Below, one piece after another: positions 32,563 to 40,631 of a stretch of 47,948 nucleotides of DNA. The position numbers were made by a program, and so were the translations under genes. The stretch covers positions 1-47,948 of the forward strand of contig JBCCFW010000039.1 in assembly GCA_039029535.1 (NCBI GenBank), read 5' to 3'. Each line of letters starts with the position of its first letter. The first letter of the stretch is position 1. This DNA comes from JBCCFW01 sp039029535. GTDB lineage: Bacteria; Acidobacteriota; JBCCFW01. Below the pieces are notes generated by a model. That model was not told the DNA's origin and searched no databases. It saw only the letters and a program-made list of their open reading frames with translations.

Positions 32563-32968
32563 GGGGCACCCTCGAGTTGCATCACGGCGCGCACGCAAGA
32601 TCGGCCGAGCTCCGTCAGGAACCCGGCCGCCAAGAGATCGGCACCAGATGTTGGAGGGGACCGTAGCTCAGGCCCACGCCCGCTCAGTGACGCGAGACCG
32701 CCATCGTTAAGTTATCGGTACAGACATCCGAGACGCTGCACTCTCGACCCAATTGAGAACGAGCACCAACGAGCAAGACACCGCCCGCTCACCCCGCTCA
32801 GAAGCGCACGAGCGCGCTCACCCGAACACTCGGTGCGACCGCGATCGGCTCCTGCTCCCCGCGCGCCGACCGGACCCGAAGGGCTCTCGAACGACTCGAG
32901 AAAATGCGTGACACGCAGTCAGTCAGGTCGTTCGGCAGTGCGCGATGGGCTCGAGCCAGCTCAGTCGC
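32563..32968. other. Intergenic region, 406 nt, upstream of the giant gene
   Basis: This stretch lies between the start of the giant minus-strand gene and the stop of the radical SAM gene, also minus strand. A comparatively AT-rich patch at about 32700-32755 (GTTAAGTTATCGGTACAG; CCCAATTGAGAAC) is the likeliest promoter zone for the giant gene, but I cannot assign -35/-10 boxes with confidence. No ORF with coding character, no tRNA (no T-arm consensus) and no strong terminator hairpin were found. Confidence 0.35.
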
Positions 32969-34411
32969 TCAGGCCACCCGCGCGCTCGCCCAGGGCGAGG
33001 GCCGCTCCGCCGCGTGGTCTTCCAGGTAGGCCTCGGGTCGAGCCACGTCACGATCGAAGCGACGGACGTTCTTGAGCAGCTCGAAGTTGATGCCGTCCCG
33101 AAAGACCATCTGGCCGATCCGCCGGAGCTTGGCGCTCAAGGGATCCGGCGGCTGGAGCTCGGCGCGCGCCTTCCAGCACTCGGTGTACTCCTCGTAGAAC
33201 TCCGGCAACGGCAGGGTCGTCTCGGTGACCGCGTGCTGGATGTCGTAGAGCTCGAAGTCCCAGCTCGTGATGGAGCCCTTGCGACGCTCCCAGAGATCCG
33301 TGCCGGGGAAGGGCGTGGCGACGCAGTAGGCGGCCGCCGCCAGCTCCTTGTCGGCGACGTAGTCGCGGAGCTGCTGGAACTCTTCACGCGTGAAAGTCGG
33401 ATCGACCATGAGGTTGCCGACCACGCCGATGCCGGCGGCCGTGAGGCGCTCGATGGCGGTCTCGTTGGCGTTGGCGTCCGTGCGCTTGCGGACGTCTTCG
33501 AGTCGCGCGTCGGAGTGCCCCTCGAGCCCGAGGAAGACCTGCTTGAGCCCAGCCTTGGCCCAGGTGTCGATGAGCTCGGGGTGCTTGATGAAGACGTCGG
33601 AGCGCGACTGCACCTTGAAGTGCTTGTCGAGATCGGCGGCGACGATGGCCTGCCCGAGCTCGTTCATGAGCTTCGGGTTGGCGAAGAAGTGATCATCGGT
33701 GAAGAAGACGTCGCGCTCCGCGACCGACGCGAGCTCGGCCACCGCCTCATCGACCTGACGCGAACGCAGCCGCCCCTCACCCATCTTCCAGATGGAGCAG
33801 AAGTCGCAGTCGAAGGGACAACCGCGGTTGATCTCGACCAGCGCGATGGGTCGGGTGAAGGCGAGGTAGTGCTTGCCGCGATCGATCCCGGGCACGGCAC
33901 GCCAGGGCCGCGGCACGCTGGCGAGGTCCTTCGGCTTGGTGCTCCGCCGGGGCGTGGACTGACCCGTCGGACCGCCATTGATCACGAGGTCCTCGATGGC
34001 GTCGAGCCCCTCGCCCGACTCGAGCGCGCGGCAGAGCTCGGGCATGACCTTCTCGCCGTCGCCGAGCACGACCTGATCGACGTGCGGGCTCGCGAAGAGC
34101 TCGGGCGCGAGAGTCGGCGGCTGGCCTCCGACCACCACCGTGGCCGACGGGTTCCAGCGCTTGACCCGCTCGGCCAGCTCCCAAGTCGAGCCGACGTGCG
34201 AGGTGTAGAGACAGGAGATGCCGACGAGGTCGGGTGAGAAGGAAGCGAGACGCGACTCGAAGCCCGGCTCCCAGCGAAGGTCCTGCACGCGGACGTCGTG
34301 GTCGTCCTTCAACGCCGCCGCGATGAGCTCGAGACCCAGGGGCTCGGCCTGAAAGACGTTCTGAAGACCGAACTTCCCGACGTTGGCCGGATTGACGAGC
34401 AGCACCTTCAT
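32969..34411 (-). CDS. Cobalamin-binding radical SAM enzyme, HpnR-like (class B methyltransferase)
   Basis: 480 aa from the ATG at 34411, with GAGGAG 7 nt upstream; the ORF continues 107 codons further upstream without support. Residues 1-140 are a B12-binding Rossmann domain (MKVLLVNPANVGKFG, EPLGLELIAAALK, PDLVGISCLYTSH, VVVGGQPPTLAPE). The radical SAM site is C198-x3-C202-x2-C205 (CPFDCDFCSIW), binding the 4Fe-4S cluster. Later FFTDDHFF, QVFLGLEGH and the segment YDIQHAVTETTLPLPEFYEE strongly recall hopanoid C-3 methylase HpnR. The reaction would be SAM- and cobalamin-dependent methylation of an unactivated carbon, with a hopanoid as candidate substrate. No hopanoid-synthesis gene is in the window, so the substrate stays open. 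Confidence 0.8.
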   Translation of the reverse strand: MKVLLVNPANVGKFGLQNVFQAEPLGLELIAAALKDDHDVRVQDLRWEPGFESRLASFSPDLVGISCLYTSHVGSTWELAERVKRWNPSATVVVGGQPPTLAPELFASPHVDQVVLGDGEKVMPELCRALESGEGLDAIEDLVINGGPTGQSTPRRSTKPKDLASVPRPWRAVPGIDRGKHYLAFTRPIALVEINRGCPFDCDFCSIWKMGEGRLRSRQVDEAVAELASVAERDVFFTDDHFFANPKLMNELGQAIVAADLDKHFKVQSRSDVFIKHPELIDTWAKAGLKQVFLGLEGHSDARLEDVRKRTDANANETAIERLTAAGIGVVGNLMVDPTFTREEFQQLRDYVADKELAAAAYCVATPFPGTDLWERRKGSITSWDFELYDIQHAVTETTLPLPEFYEEYTECWKARAELQPPDPLSAKLRRIGQMVFRDGINFELLKNVRRFDRDVARPEAYLEDHAAERPSPWASARVA

Positions 34412-34773
34412 TTCGACTCTCCTCGCCTGGTCCGAAGACCGAGGCTCTCGACTCTTCCCAATGGGAGCTTCGCACGAGATGGCCGCTTGGATGCAATGAG
34501 TGGCCGTTGCCCACATCGACTCGTGACCTCCGTCATGGCGAGCACGATTCCCACTCGACATCAGCAGCCGACCTTCGACCCGAGGTGGAGTCACGGCGAC
34601 CACTCTTCCAGACCACCGCCGTCGGCCCGGCGGGCGAGGAGTTGACAGCCGTGCTCTCGGCGAGCTTCCACCGTCGAAACCGCTTTCTTCCTCGACCTGG
34701 GCAGTCCCCCAACCATGCGGCATGATCGTCACCAGGCCGGCGCGGGTCCCCCGCTCCCCGTCGCGCGAGCACG
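34412..34773. other. Divergent intergenic region, 362 nt
   Basis: This is the region between the radical SAM start (minus) and the sigma-factor start (plus), so it should hold both promoters. An exact TTGACA is at 34642-34647, but the hexamer 17 nt further on (CTTCCA) is not a convincing -10 box. No coding ORF, repeat or RNA gene that I can support. Confidence 0.3.
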
Positions 34774-35517
34774 ATGCCCAGGGACGACCCAGCCCACGAT
34801 CCTCAGGACGATCTCGCTGCCGCCTTCCATGAGGCCTGCGAGACCGCCGCCGTCGAGGCCGACGTCCGGTCCCGACTCTGGCAGCTCCTGGTCGACGTCC
34901 CCCCCGGACGTCAGGCGAACGCCGAGCGGCTCGAGTGGCTCCTGGCCGACCACGGCCACTGGCGACTCTTCCGAGCCGCCCTGGACGGCGACGACGAGGC
35001 CGCCGCCGAGTTCGAGAACTACTGGCGTCGTTACGTCACCGCCTTCCTCGGACCGCGCATGGACGGACGGGAGCTCGACGAGCTGATCGCCCTCTTCTTC
35101 GAGCGTGTCCACGAGCGCGTGCCCCGCCTGTTCCAGTGGCAGTCACCGTTTCGCTCGTACCTCCGCCAGGTCCTCCTCAACGTCTGGCGTAACGACATGG
35201 ACCGGCAGCGACGCCGACGGGAGCGCGAGGTCGGCATCGAGTCGCTCACGCCCGGCGGCTGGGAGACGAGCACGCGACGCGAGAGCTCTCCCGAGCGTCA
35301 GCTCGAAGCCAAGGAGACGGCGAGCCGCGTGAACGCCGCCCTGGCTGAGCTCCCACCGGTCGATCGTCATCTCCTGGTCGCGTGCCTCGGCCACGGTGAG
35401 TCGCGTCAGGAGCTGGCCGATCGGATGGGCCTGAGCCCCGACGCGCTCTATCAGCGCCTGTCCCGCGCCAAGCGCAAGATGAAGTCCATCCTCGAGCGCG
35501 ACGGCACGGACGAGTGA
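34774..35517 (+). CDS. ECF-type sigma-70 family RNA polymerase sigma factor
   Basis: 247 aa. Sigma region 2 spans about 78-145 (EFENYWRRYVTAFLG, ELIALFFERVHERVPRLFQ, SPFRSYLRQVLLNVWRND), followed by a basic linker (RQRRRRERE). Region 4 spans about 185-240 with the helix-turn-helix RQELADRMGLSPDALYQRLSRAKRKMKSIL. There is no region 1.1 or 3, as in extracytoplasmic-function sigma factors. An N-terminal extension of about 77 residues (LWQLLVDVPPGRQANAERLEWLL) is unusual and could be a regulatory module. The stop overlaps by 4 nt (GTGA) the start of the TPR-CHAT protease gene, so the two products are made together. A zinc-finger protein of anti-sigma type is encoded 4 kb downstream. Confidence 0.88.
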   Translation: MPRDDPAHDPQDDLAAAFHEACETAAVEADVRSRLWQLLVDVPPGRQANAERLEWLLADHGHWRLFRAALDGDDEAAAEFENYWRRYVTAFLGPRMDGRELDELIALFFERVHERVPRLFQWQSPFRSYLRQVLLNVWRNDMDRQRRRREREVGIESLTPGGWETSTRRESSPERQLEAKETASRVNAALAELPPVDRHLLVACLGHGESRQELADRMGLSPDALYQRLSRAKRKMKSILERDGTDE

Positions 35518-38294
35518 CGCGACGACGACGCCCCCGGACGTCGGTCGGACCGCCCCAGCGCTTCCGTCAGGCGGTGGAGCACCTGGCTCACGGTCGCTTC
35601 CTGAGAGCCCGACGACTGCTGGCTCAGCTCGCCGACGAGCTGAGCGCGGACGACCCCCTGGCCCCCTGGGCCTGTCAGGAGCTGCTCCAGACCCATCTCC
35701 GACGCGGCGAGATCGAGGCCGCCGAGGAGGCCCTCACCGCTGCCTACCCGGACGACTCGGCCCTGCGTCACCACGGCCGCGGCTACTTGCTCCGCCGAAC
35801 GGGTCGTGGCGACGAGGCCCGCGCCTGCTTCGAGCAGGCCCTCGCAATCGACCCTCACCTCACCGCCGCCGACAACGAGCTCGGTTGGATGCTCGTCGAG
35901 TCCGGGAAGCTCGACGAGGGTCTCGCCCTGCTGGAACGCAGCACGCGCCGTCATCGACGAGCCGGAGATCTCTGGGGCCTGGCCAGCGCGACCATGCATC
36001 GCGCGACCGCTTGCTTCCTCCACTGGCGCCTGAAGGAAGCCGACGAGCTGTACCAGGAGGCCATCGACCTCAAGCAGCGTTGCGGTGACCAGCTCGGGCT
36101 GGCCAGCGCTCACTACCATCGCGCCTGCATCCTGGGGAGCTGCTCGCGACCGGCCGCCGCCCTCGAGGTCTTCGAGCACGCCCTCGCGCTCAAGCGTCGC
36201 ATCCGCTGGAAGGAAGGCGAGGCGACCAGCCTGAGCGCCTTGGCAGCGACCTACATCGAGCTGGGCCGGATCGAGCGCGGCCTCACCCACGCCCGCGCCT
36301 CCCTCCGCCTCTTTCGTGGCTCGACCCACGCCGGCGCGCTCGGCCTGCGGGCCGATGCCCACACCAACCTGTGCATCGGGCTGCGTCTCCTCTCCGATCT
36401 CCCCGGAGCCCAGCGCCACGCCGAGAAGGCTCTCGAGCTCCTCGCCGCCAGCCCGGACCTGGAAGCCCGAGCCCGCGCCACTGCCAACCTCTCCACTGCT
36501 CAGCTGCTCCGGGGCAAGCCACGCGAGGCTCTCGCCACCCTCGCCTCGCTCTCGGAGGAGGAGCACTCGCGGCTCAGCCCACGCTCGCGGATGATGCTCC
36601 TCAACGACCAGGCACGGGCCGAGCTGGCGCTCGGTGATCCCGAGTCGGCCCACGTGACCAGCCGTGAGTCCGTGACCCTCGGCCGTGGGCTCGCCGGTCA
36701 GCGACTCACGCCGACCGTCCAGCTCGTGGAAGCCCGCGCCTGTCTCGGCCGTGCGCTCTTCGCGCTGGGTCGTCGCCGTGCGGCGATGACCGCCCTGAAC
36801 GAAGCCCGGAGCGAGCTGAGCCGTGCGCTCGACGAGCAGCCGAACGCGATGACCCGAGTCGGCTTGCTCGAGACCCTGCGTGAAGCCGACGACAACCTCA
36901 TCGTCGGATTGGCGAGCCGCCCGCGAGACACCCGCTCCGCCTGGGCCCGCCTTCGTGCCGCCAAGGCGCCGGAGCTACAGCTTCGACTGCAGGCACCACG
37001 GAGTTGGTCCGAGAGCACTCGACCCTTGCGCGAGGTGGACGTGGTCGAGGCCGAGATCCGGGCGTTGCGCACGCGCAGCTCGTTGTCGAAGCCCGAGCTC
37101 ACGCGTCTGCGACGACTCCGCGACGTCTACGCCGACCTGTCGGATCGGGAGGGCGACGCCACTCGGCCCGATGCACTGCCGGAACCACCCTCGGACGAGG
37201 CGCTGCTCGCAGGGCTCGATCCCGAAACCGCTCTCCTGGACTATCACGTGAGCCCGCACGGGACACGAGTCTTCGTGGTCCACGAGGGCGACGTGCAGGT
37301 CCTCGAGCTCAGGCTCACGACCGACTCGCTCCGGCGCAGCGTCAAGCAGCTCATCGAGCCCCTCGAGGCCGCGGGTCGCTCGCTCAGCCCTCACTTCGAG
37401 CTCGACCGCTACAGCAAGCGCGCCGCGCGGTCGCTCGGTGCACGGCTGCTCGACGCCGCGCTCGATCGACTCCCCACGACCGTGCGACGACTGGTCGTCG
37501 TTCCCGACGGCCCCCTCCACGCCCTGCCCTTCGAGCTGCTGACTCTCGATCAAGACGACGGCCGGACCAGCCTCGTCGACGAGCGCTTCGAGATCGCCTA
37601 CCTGCCCTCGGCAAACCTGCTGTTGCCCGTCGAGAAGCGTCGTCGCAAGCGACGACGGCTCGTGGCCTTCGCCTACTCACCCCCTCGGTCTCTCACCGTG
37701 GCCGGTGCCACTGGGCCCCTCACGCTGCGCCCGCTTCCCGGTGTCGTCGAAGAAGTCGAAGCGATCGCGTCGCTCTACCCCGACGCCGTCACGCGGCTCG
37801 CTGAGGACGCCACGCCGGAGCGCTACCTCGTCGAAGCAAGGAAGGCCGACCTCCTCCACCTGGCCGCTCACGCGCTCGCCGACGAGCAGGCGCCAGGACT
37901 GGCCGGCCTGGTCCTGGCGCCGGAGAGCCCGTCGCAGGACGTCGGCCTGCTCACGGTGGAGCGTCTGGCCGCCACCTCACTCCGAGCCCAGCTCGTCACG
38001 CTCTCGGCCTGCGAGACCGGACGGGGTGACCTGCGCCAACGCGAAGGTCAGCTCAGCCTGGCCCGCGCCTTTCTCGAGACGGGAGCCGAGGCGGTGCTGG
38101 CCACCGCCTGGCCCGTGGAAGACGAGACGACCCGCCAGCTCATGACCGAGCTCCACGTCGGTCTTCGACGGGGCGAGTCACGGACGACCGCGCTGGCGTC
38201 GGCCCGGGCGAGGCTGAGAGCCACCCCGGGCCGCGAGCATCCGTTCTACTGGGCGTCGTACCTTCTCTTCGACCGCCGACCTGCCACTCGCTGA
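35514..38294 (+). CDS. TPR-repeat CHAT-domain protease (caspase-like)
   Basis: 926 aa from a GTG overlapping the sigma-factor stop. Residues about 15-470 are tandem tetratricopeptide-type helices (GRGDEARACFEQALAIDPHLTAADNELGWML; KEADELYQEAID; PAAALEVFEHALALK; IERGLTHARASLRLF). Residues about 590-926 are a CHAT domain: LLHLAAHAL with catalytic His786, LVTLSACETGRG with catalytic Cys833, and the closing HPFYWASYLLF. His and Cys are both intact, so it should be an active clan CD cysteine peptidase. No signal peptide: cytoplasmic. CHAT proteases cut partner proteins on activation, and the TPR part probably senses or docks the trigger. Translational coupling to an ECF sigma factor suggests that proteolysis and transcriptional response are linked. 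Its stop lies 6 nt from the stop of the convergent gene. Confidence 0.9.
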   Translation: MTRRRRPRTSVGPPQRFRQAVEHLAHGRFLRARRLLAQLADELSADDPLAPWACQELLQTHLRRGEIEAAEEALTAAYPDDSALRHHGRGYLLRRTGRGDEARACFEQALAIDPHLTAADNELGWMLVESGKLDEGLALLERSTRRHRRAGDLWGLASATMHRATACFLHWRLKEADELYQEAIDLKQRCGDQLGLASAHYHRACILGSCSRPAAALEVFEHALALKRRIRWKEGEATSLSALAATYIELGRIERGLTHARASLRLFRGSTHAGALGLRADAHTNLCIGLRLLSDLPGAQRHAEKALELLAASPDLEARARATANLSTAQLLRGKPREALATLASLSEEEHSRLSPRSRMMLLNDQARAELALGDPESAHVTSRESVTLGRGLAGQRLTPTVQLVEARACLGRALFALGRRRAAMTALNEARSELSRALDEQPNAMTRVGLLETLREADDNLIVGLASRPRDTRSAWARLRAAKAPELQLRLQAPRSWSESTRPLREVDVVEAEIRALRTRSSLSKPELTRLRRLRDVYADLSDREGDATRPDALPEPPSDEALLAGLDPETALLDYHVSPHGTRVFVVHEGDVQVLELRLTTDSLRRSVKQLIEPLEAAGRSLSPHFELDRYSKRAARSLGARLLDAALDRLPTTVRRLVVVPDGPLHALPFELLTLDQDDGRTSLVDERFEIAYLPSANLLLPVEKRRRKRRRLVAFAYSPPRSLTVAGATGPLTLRPLPGVVEEVEAIASLYPDAVTRLAEDATPERYLVEARKADLLHLAAHALADEQAPGLAGLVLAPESPSQDVGLLTVERLAATSLRAQLVTLSACETGRGDLRQREGQLSLARAFLETGAEAVLATAWPVEDETTRQLMTELHVGLRRGESRTTALASARARLRATPGREHPFYWASYLLFDRRPATR

Positions 38295-38300
38295 CGCGGG

Positions 38301-39296
38301 TCAGTTCGAGCCGCAGGGCGTGCACTCGGTGGACTGACTGGGATCGGGCGCGCCCGCGACCATGGGAGCGAGACGGAGACCGCACTCCTGGCTGACGCTC
38401 AGCCGCCAGTTCTCGGTCTCGCCACCACGGAAGCTGCCCTTGGGAGTGGCTCCGGCCTGTCCTCCGACACCACCCGAAAGGAACGCCGGCACCAGCGGGT
38501 ACAGCGGATCGAGCACGTCGAAGGCAGCACCCGTCAGGAGAGTCGCCTGCAGGTGGTAGTCACCCGGAGGGAGGTTGACGTCGAAGTCGGCCAGGCCCGC
38601 ACGGCTGGTCGCACCGGGCTGCACCGGCAGCCACGCGGACTGCGTGGTGAAGGTGTCGAGGCTGAGCAGCCCGAGGAACACCCAGGTCCCGGTCAGGCGG
38701 TCGACGTTCTCCGAGCTCGAGCTCAGCCGGATCGTCGCGTCCCAGCTACCGTCGACCTGCGACTGGCAACCCTGGATCGAGACACCGTCGTTGGCCTTCT
38801 CGGGGCAGTCCGGCGCGGACCAGTCCGGGAAGGTCTGGGCGGGCAGCGGGAAGATCGTGGACGCGTGCTCGGGGCCGAAGCACGAGGACACGCCCAGCAC
38901 GGGGCAGCTCCGCTCGCCGAGCGCGATCCATCCACCGAGCGGATTCGGGCCCAGGCACGGCTCTTCATCCGGGCAGGGAACGCCCTGGACCGCGTGGCCG
39001 ATGTCGAGATCACCGACCTCCGAGCCACTCTCTCGACCGCCCCGGAGCGGACCGCTGAAACCGGAGTCGATCGAGTACCCGGTCGAGAGGATGGAGAACG
39101 CCACGTTGCCGGGATCGCAGGGATCGTCTTCGAAGTGACCGTAGCCTGGGCAGGGGTCGTCAGGAATCTCTCGACCGCCGCCGCGTTCGGGGGTGCCCAC
39201 TCGAATCGGGAGTGTCCTGGACTGGACGGCTCCGGCCACGGCGAGCTGAAGAAGAAGAAACGGGATCAGCCGGCGAGTCGCGATGGACGTGTTCAT
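38301..39296 (-). CDS. Exported cysteine-containing protein of unknown function
   Basis: 331 aa from the ATG at 39296; GGAGG with 8-nt spacing supports it over the upstream start at 39356. Signal peptide MNTSIATRRLIPFLLLQLAVAGAVQS. The mature part is Gly/Pro/Asp-rich with many Cys in pairs (DDPCPGYGHFEDDPC, PCPDEEPC, CPVLGVSSC, CTPCGSN), which probably form disulfides outside the cytoplasm. The middle (DGSWDATIRLSSSSENVDRLTGTWVFLGL; DVNLPPGDYHLQATLLTGAAFDVLDPLYP) looks beta-rich. No catalytic motif or named domain recognised. It lies inverted between the sigma/CHAT pair and the zinc-finger TPR gene, with its own upstream region shared with the latter. Confidence 0.75.
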   Translation of the reverse strand: MNTSIATRRLIPFLLLQLAVAGAVQSRTLPIRVGTPERGGGREIPDDPCPGYGHFEDDPCDPGNVAFSILSTGYSIDSGFSGPLRGGRESGSEVGDLDIGHAVQGVPCPDEEPCLGPNPLGGWIALGERSCPVLGVSSCFGPEHASTIFPLPAQTFPDWSAPDCPEKANDGVSIQGCQSQVDGSWDATIRLSSSSENVDRLTGTWVFLGLLSLDTFTTQSAWLPVQPGATSRAGLADFDVNLPPGDYHLQATLLTGAAFDVLDPLYPLVPAFLSGGVGGQAGATPKGSFRGGETENWRLSVSQECGLRLAPMVAGAPDPSQSTECTPCGSN

Positions 39297-39614
39297 CGAA
39301 AAAACCTCCGGGCTCTCAGACGAGCCCACTGGCAGATGGAATGGGTCGACCGGCAACGCGCCGGTCCTCCCCCCGCTACAGGCGAGCGACCGAAACCTGA
39401 CCGATGGACTTCGGATGCAGGCCCCTCCGAGTCCTCCGGTGTCAGGAACCGGCGTCCTGCCCGGTACTGGGGATGAAGCCTCCTCGTTTCGGAGGGCAAG
39501 CGAGCTGCACGGCTCGCCGAGCCAACGGTCGGAGATTCCGAGGAAACGGCTCGCCAGCTAGACTTCTCGTGCCGGAGCGCCCCAGCGTCGTGGCACGACC
39601 CGATCGAGAGCCCC
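39297..39614. promoter_or_regulatory. Divergent promoter region, 318 nt, with a hairpin
   Basis: This lies between two divergent starts. It holds a perfect 7-bp inverted repeat (GACCGGC, loop AACGC, GCCGGTC) at 39348-39366 and an ECF-like -35 candidate GGAACC at 39445-39450. No matching -10 element could be fixed. Given the sigma factor encoded upstream, this is a place to look for its binding site. Confidence 0.3.
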
Positions 39615-40436
39615 ATGAGCCGTCCCGAGACCGAGCACCTCGACGAGACGAAGGCGCGTCAGCTCGCCCTCGAGCCGTCGGCCAGCCCGGCCGAGCACCG
39701 GGCTCACGTCGCCGGCTGCTCGCGTTGCGCGCTCGAGGTCGACCTGCACCGAGGGCTCACCGAGCTCGCCGGCGGCGATCGACCCGAAGGCTGTCTCGAG
39801 CCGGACGACGTGATCCGTCTCGCCGACGGCACGGTCACCGAGGACGAGGCCGAGCGCTTCGGTCGCCACGTCACGGGCTGCCCCGACTGCGCCGGTCTGC
39901 TGGCTCGCCTGGAACAGGCCGAGGACGCCGCGGGCCCGATCCCCGTTCGGGGGGCGCCCGCCGAGCGAGCCGACGGCCTGCTCGCGGCGATCGCGGCATT
40001 GGCCCGCTTCGAGATGCCACCGGCGAGCACCTTGCTCAGTCGGGCGGGGGACGAGGACGGCGCGGAGGGCTTCGCCGAGGCGATGTCGGCCTACGAGCGC
40101 AGCGACCATGCCGAGGCGGCCCGCCGACTCACCGAGCTCTCCGAGCATGGGCTCGATCGACCGGAGTTCGGCGCCTACCTGGCGGCCAGCCGCCACGCCG
40201 TCGGTGACCACGTCGGAGCGGCGACGGCACTGGCTGCCGCCGTCGCGCAGGCCCCGAAGGTCGGCGAGTACCGCTGGCAGCACGCGCAGGTTCTCCTCGA
40301 GCTCGGTCGGGGAGAGGAGGCGCGGGCCGAGCTGAAGCGCGTTGTCCGTCTCTCCGAGTCCCGCCGCGCCGCCGCTCGCGCACAGCTTGCCGAGCTCGAG
40401 ACGGTCCTGCCCGAGGCGTCCGACGGAAACGACTGA
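39615..40436 (+). CDS. Soluble anti-sigma-type zinc-finger protein with TPR-like repeats
   Basis: 273 aa. Two copies of the H-x3-C-x2-C motif of anti-sigma zinc fingers (zf-HC2/ZAS): H31-C35-C38 (HVAGCSRC) and H85-C89-C92 (HVTGCPDC). Most such proteins have one copy followed by a transmembrane helix; this one has two and no transmembrane segment. Residues about 150-265 are TPR-like helices (GFAEAMSAYERSDHAEAARRLTELSEHG; HVGAATALAAAVAQAPKVGEYRWQHAQVLLELGRGEEARAEL). The likely role is to bind and hold an ECF sigma factor in the cytoplasm, with the TPR part receiving the release signal. The sigma factor at 34774 is the obvious candidate partner, although two genes lie between. The ATG at 39615 has only a weak upstream GAGAG. 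Confidence 0.75.
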   Translation: MSRPETEHLDETKARQLALEPSASPAEHRAHVAGCSRCALEVDLHRGLTELAGGDRPEGCLEPDDVIRLADGTVTEDEAERFGRHVTGCPDCAGLLARLEQAEDAAGPIPVRGAPAERADGLLAAIAALARFEMPPASTLLSRAGDEDGAEGFAEAMSAYERSDHAEAARRLTELSEHGLDRPEFGAYLAASRHAVGDHVGAATALAAAVAQAPKVGEYRWQHAQVLLELGRGEEARAELKRVVRLSESRRAAARAQLAELETVLPEASDGND

Positions 40437-40631
40437 CCCCGCGTGACACATCGGCTCGCCGGGACGAACTCGACTTCGAGAGTCCCCAGTGGCACCCGCC
40501 GACGTGCTCCCGCTGCCATCCATGAGAGGCATGTCACGTCTTGGCGGGGCAGCAATGACACCGGGCCGTAGCTGCCCATACGATTGCCAAAGCGACATTT
40601 CTCCCGCGCGTCGCCTTTTCGGGTTCGTTTC

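Noticed and set aside
32663..32735. tRNA-like start (GGGACCGTAGCTCAG)
   Set aside because: The D-arm-like GCTCAG is there, but no matching acceptor 3' strand and no T-arm GTTCGA consensus follow at the right distance.
34642..34670. Sigma-70 promoter suggested by an exact TTGACA
   Set aside because: At 17-nt spacing the second hexamer is CTTCCA, far from TATAAT; in GC-rich DNA a lone TTGACA is weak evidence.
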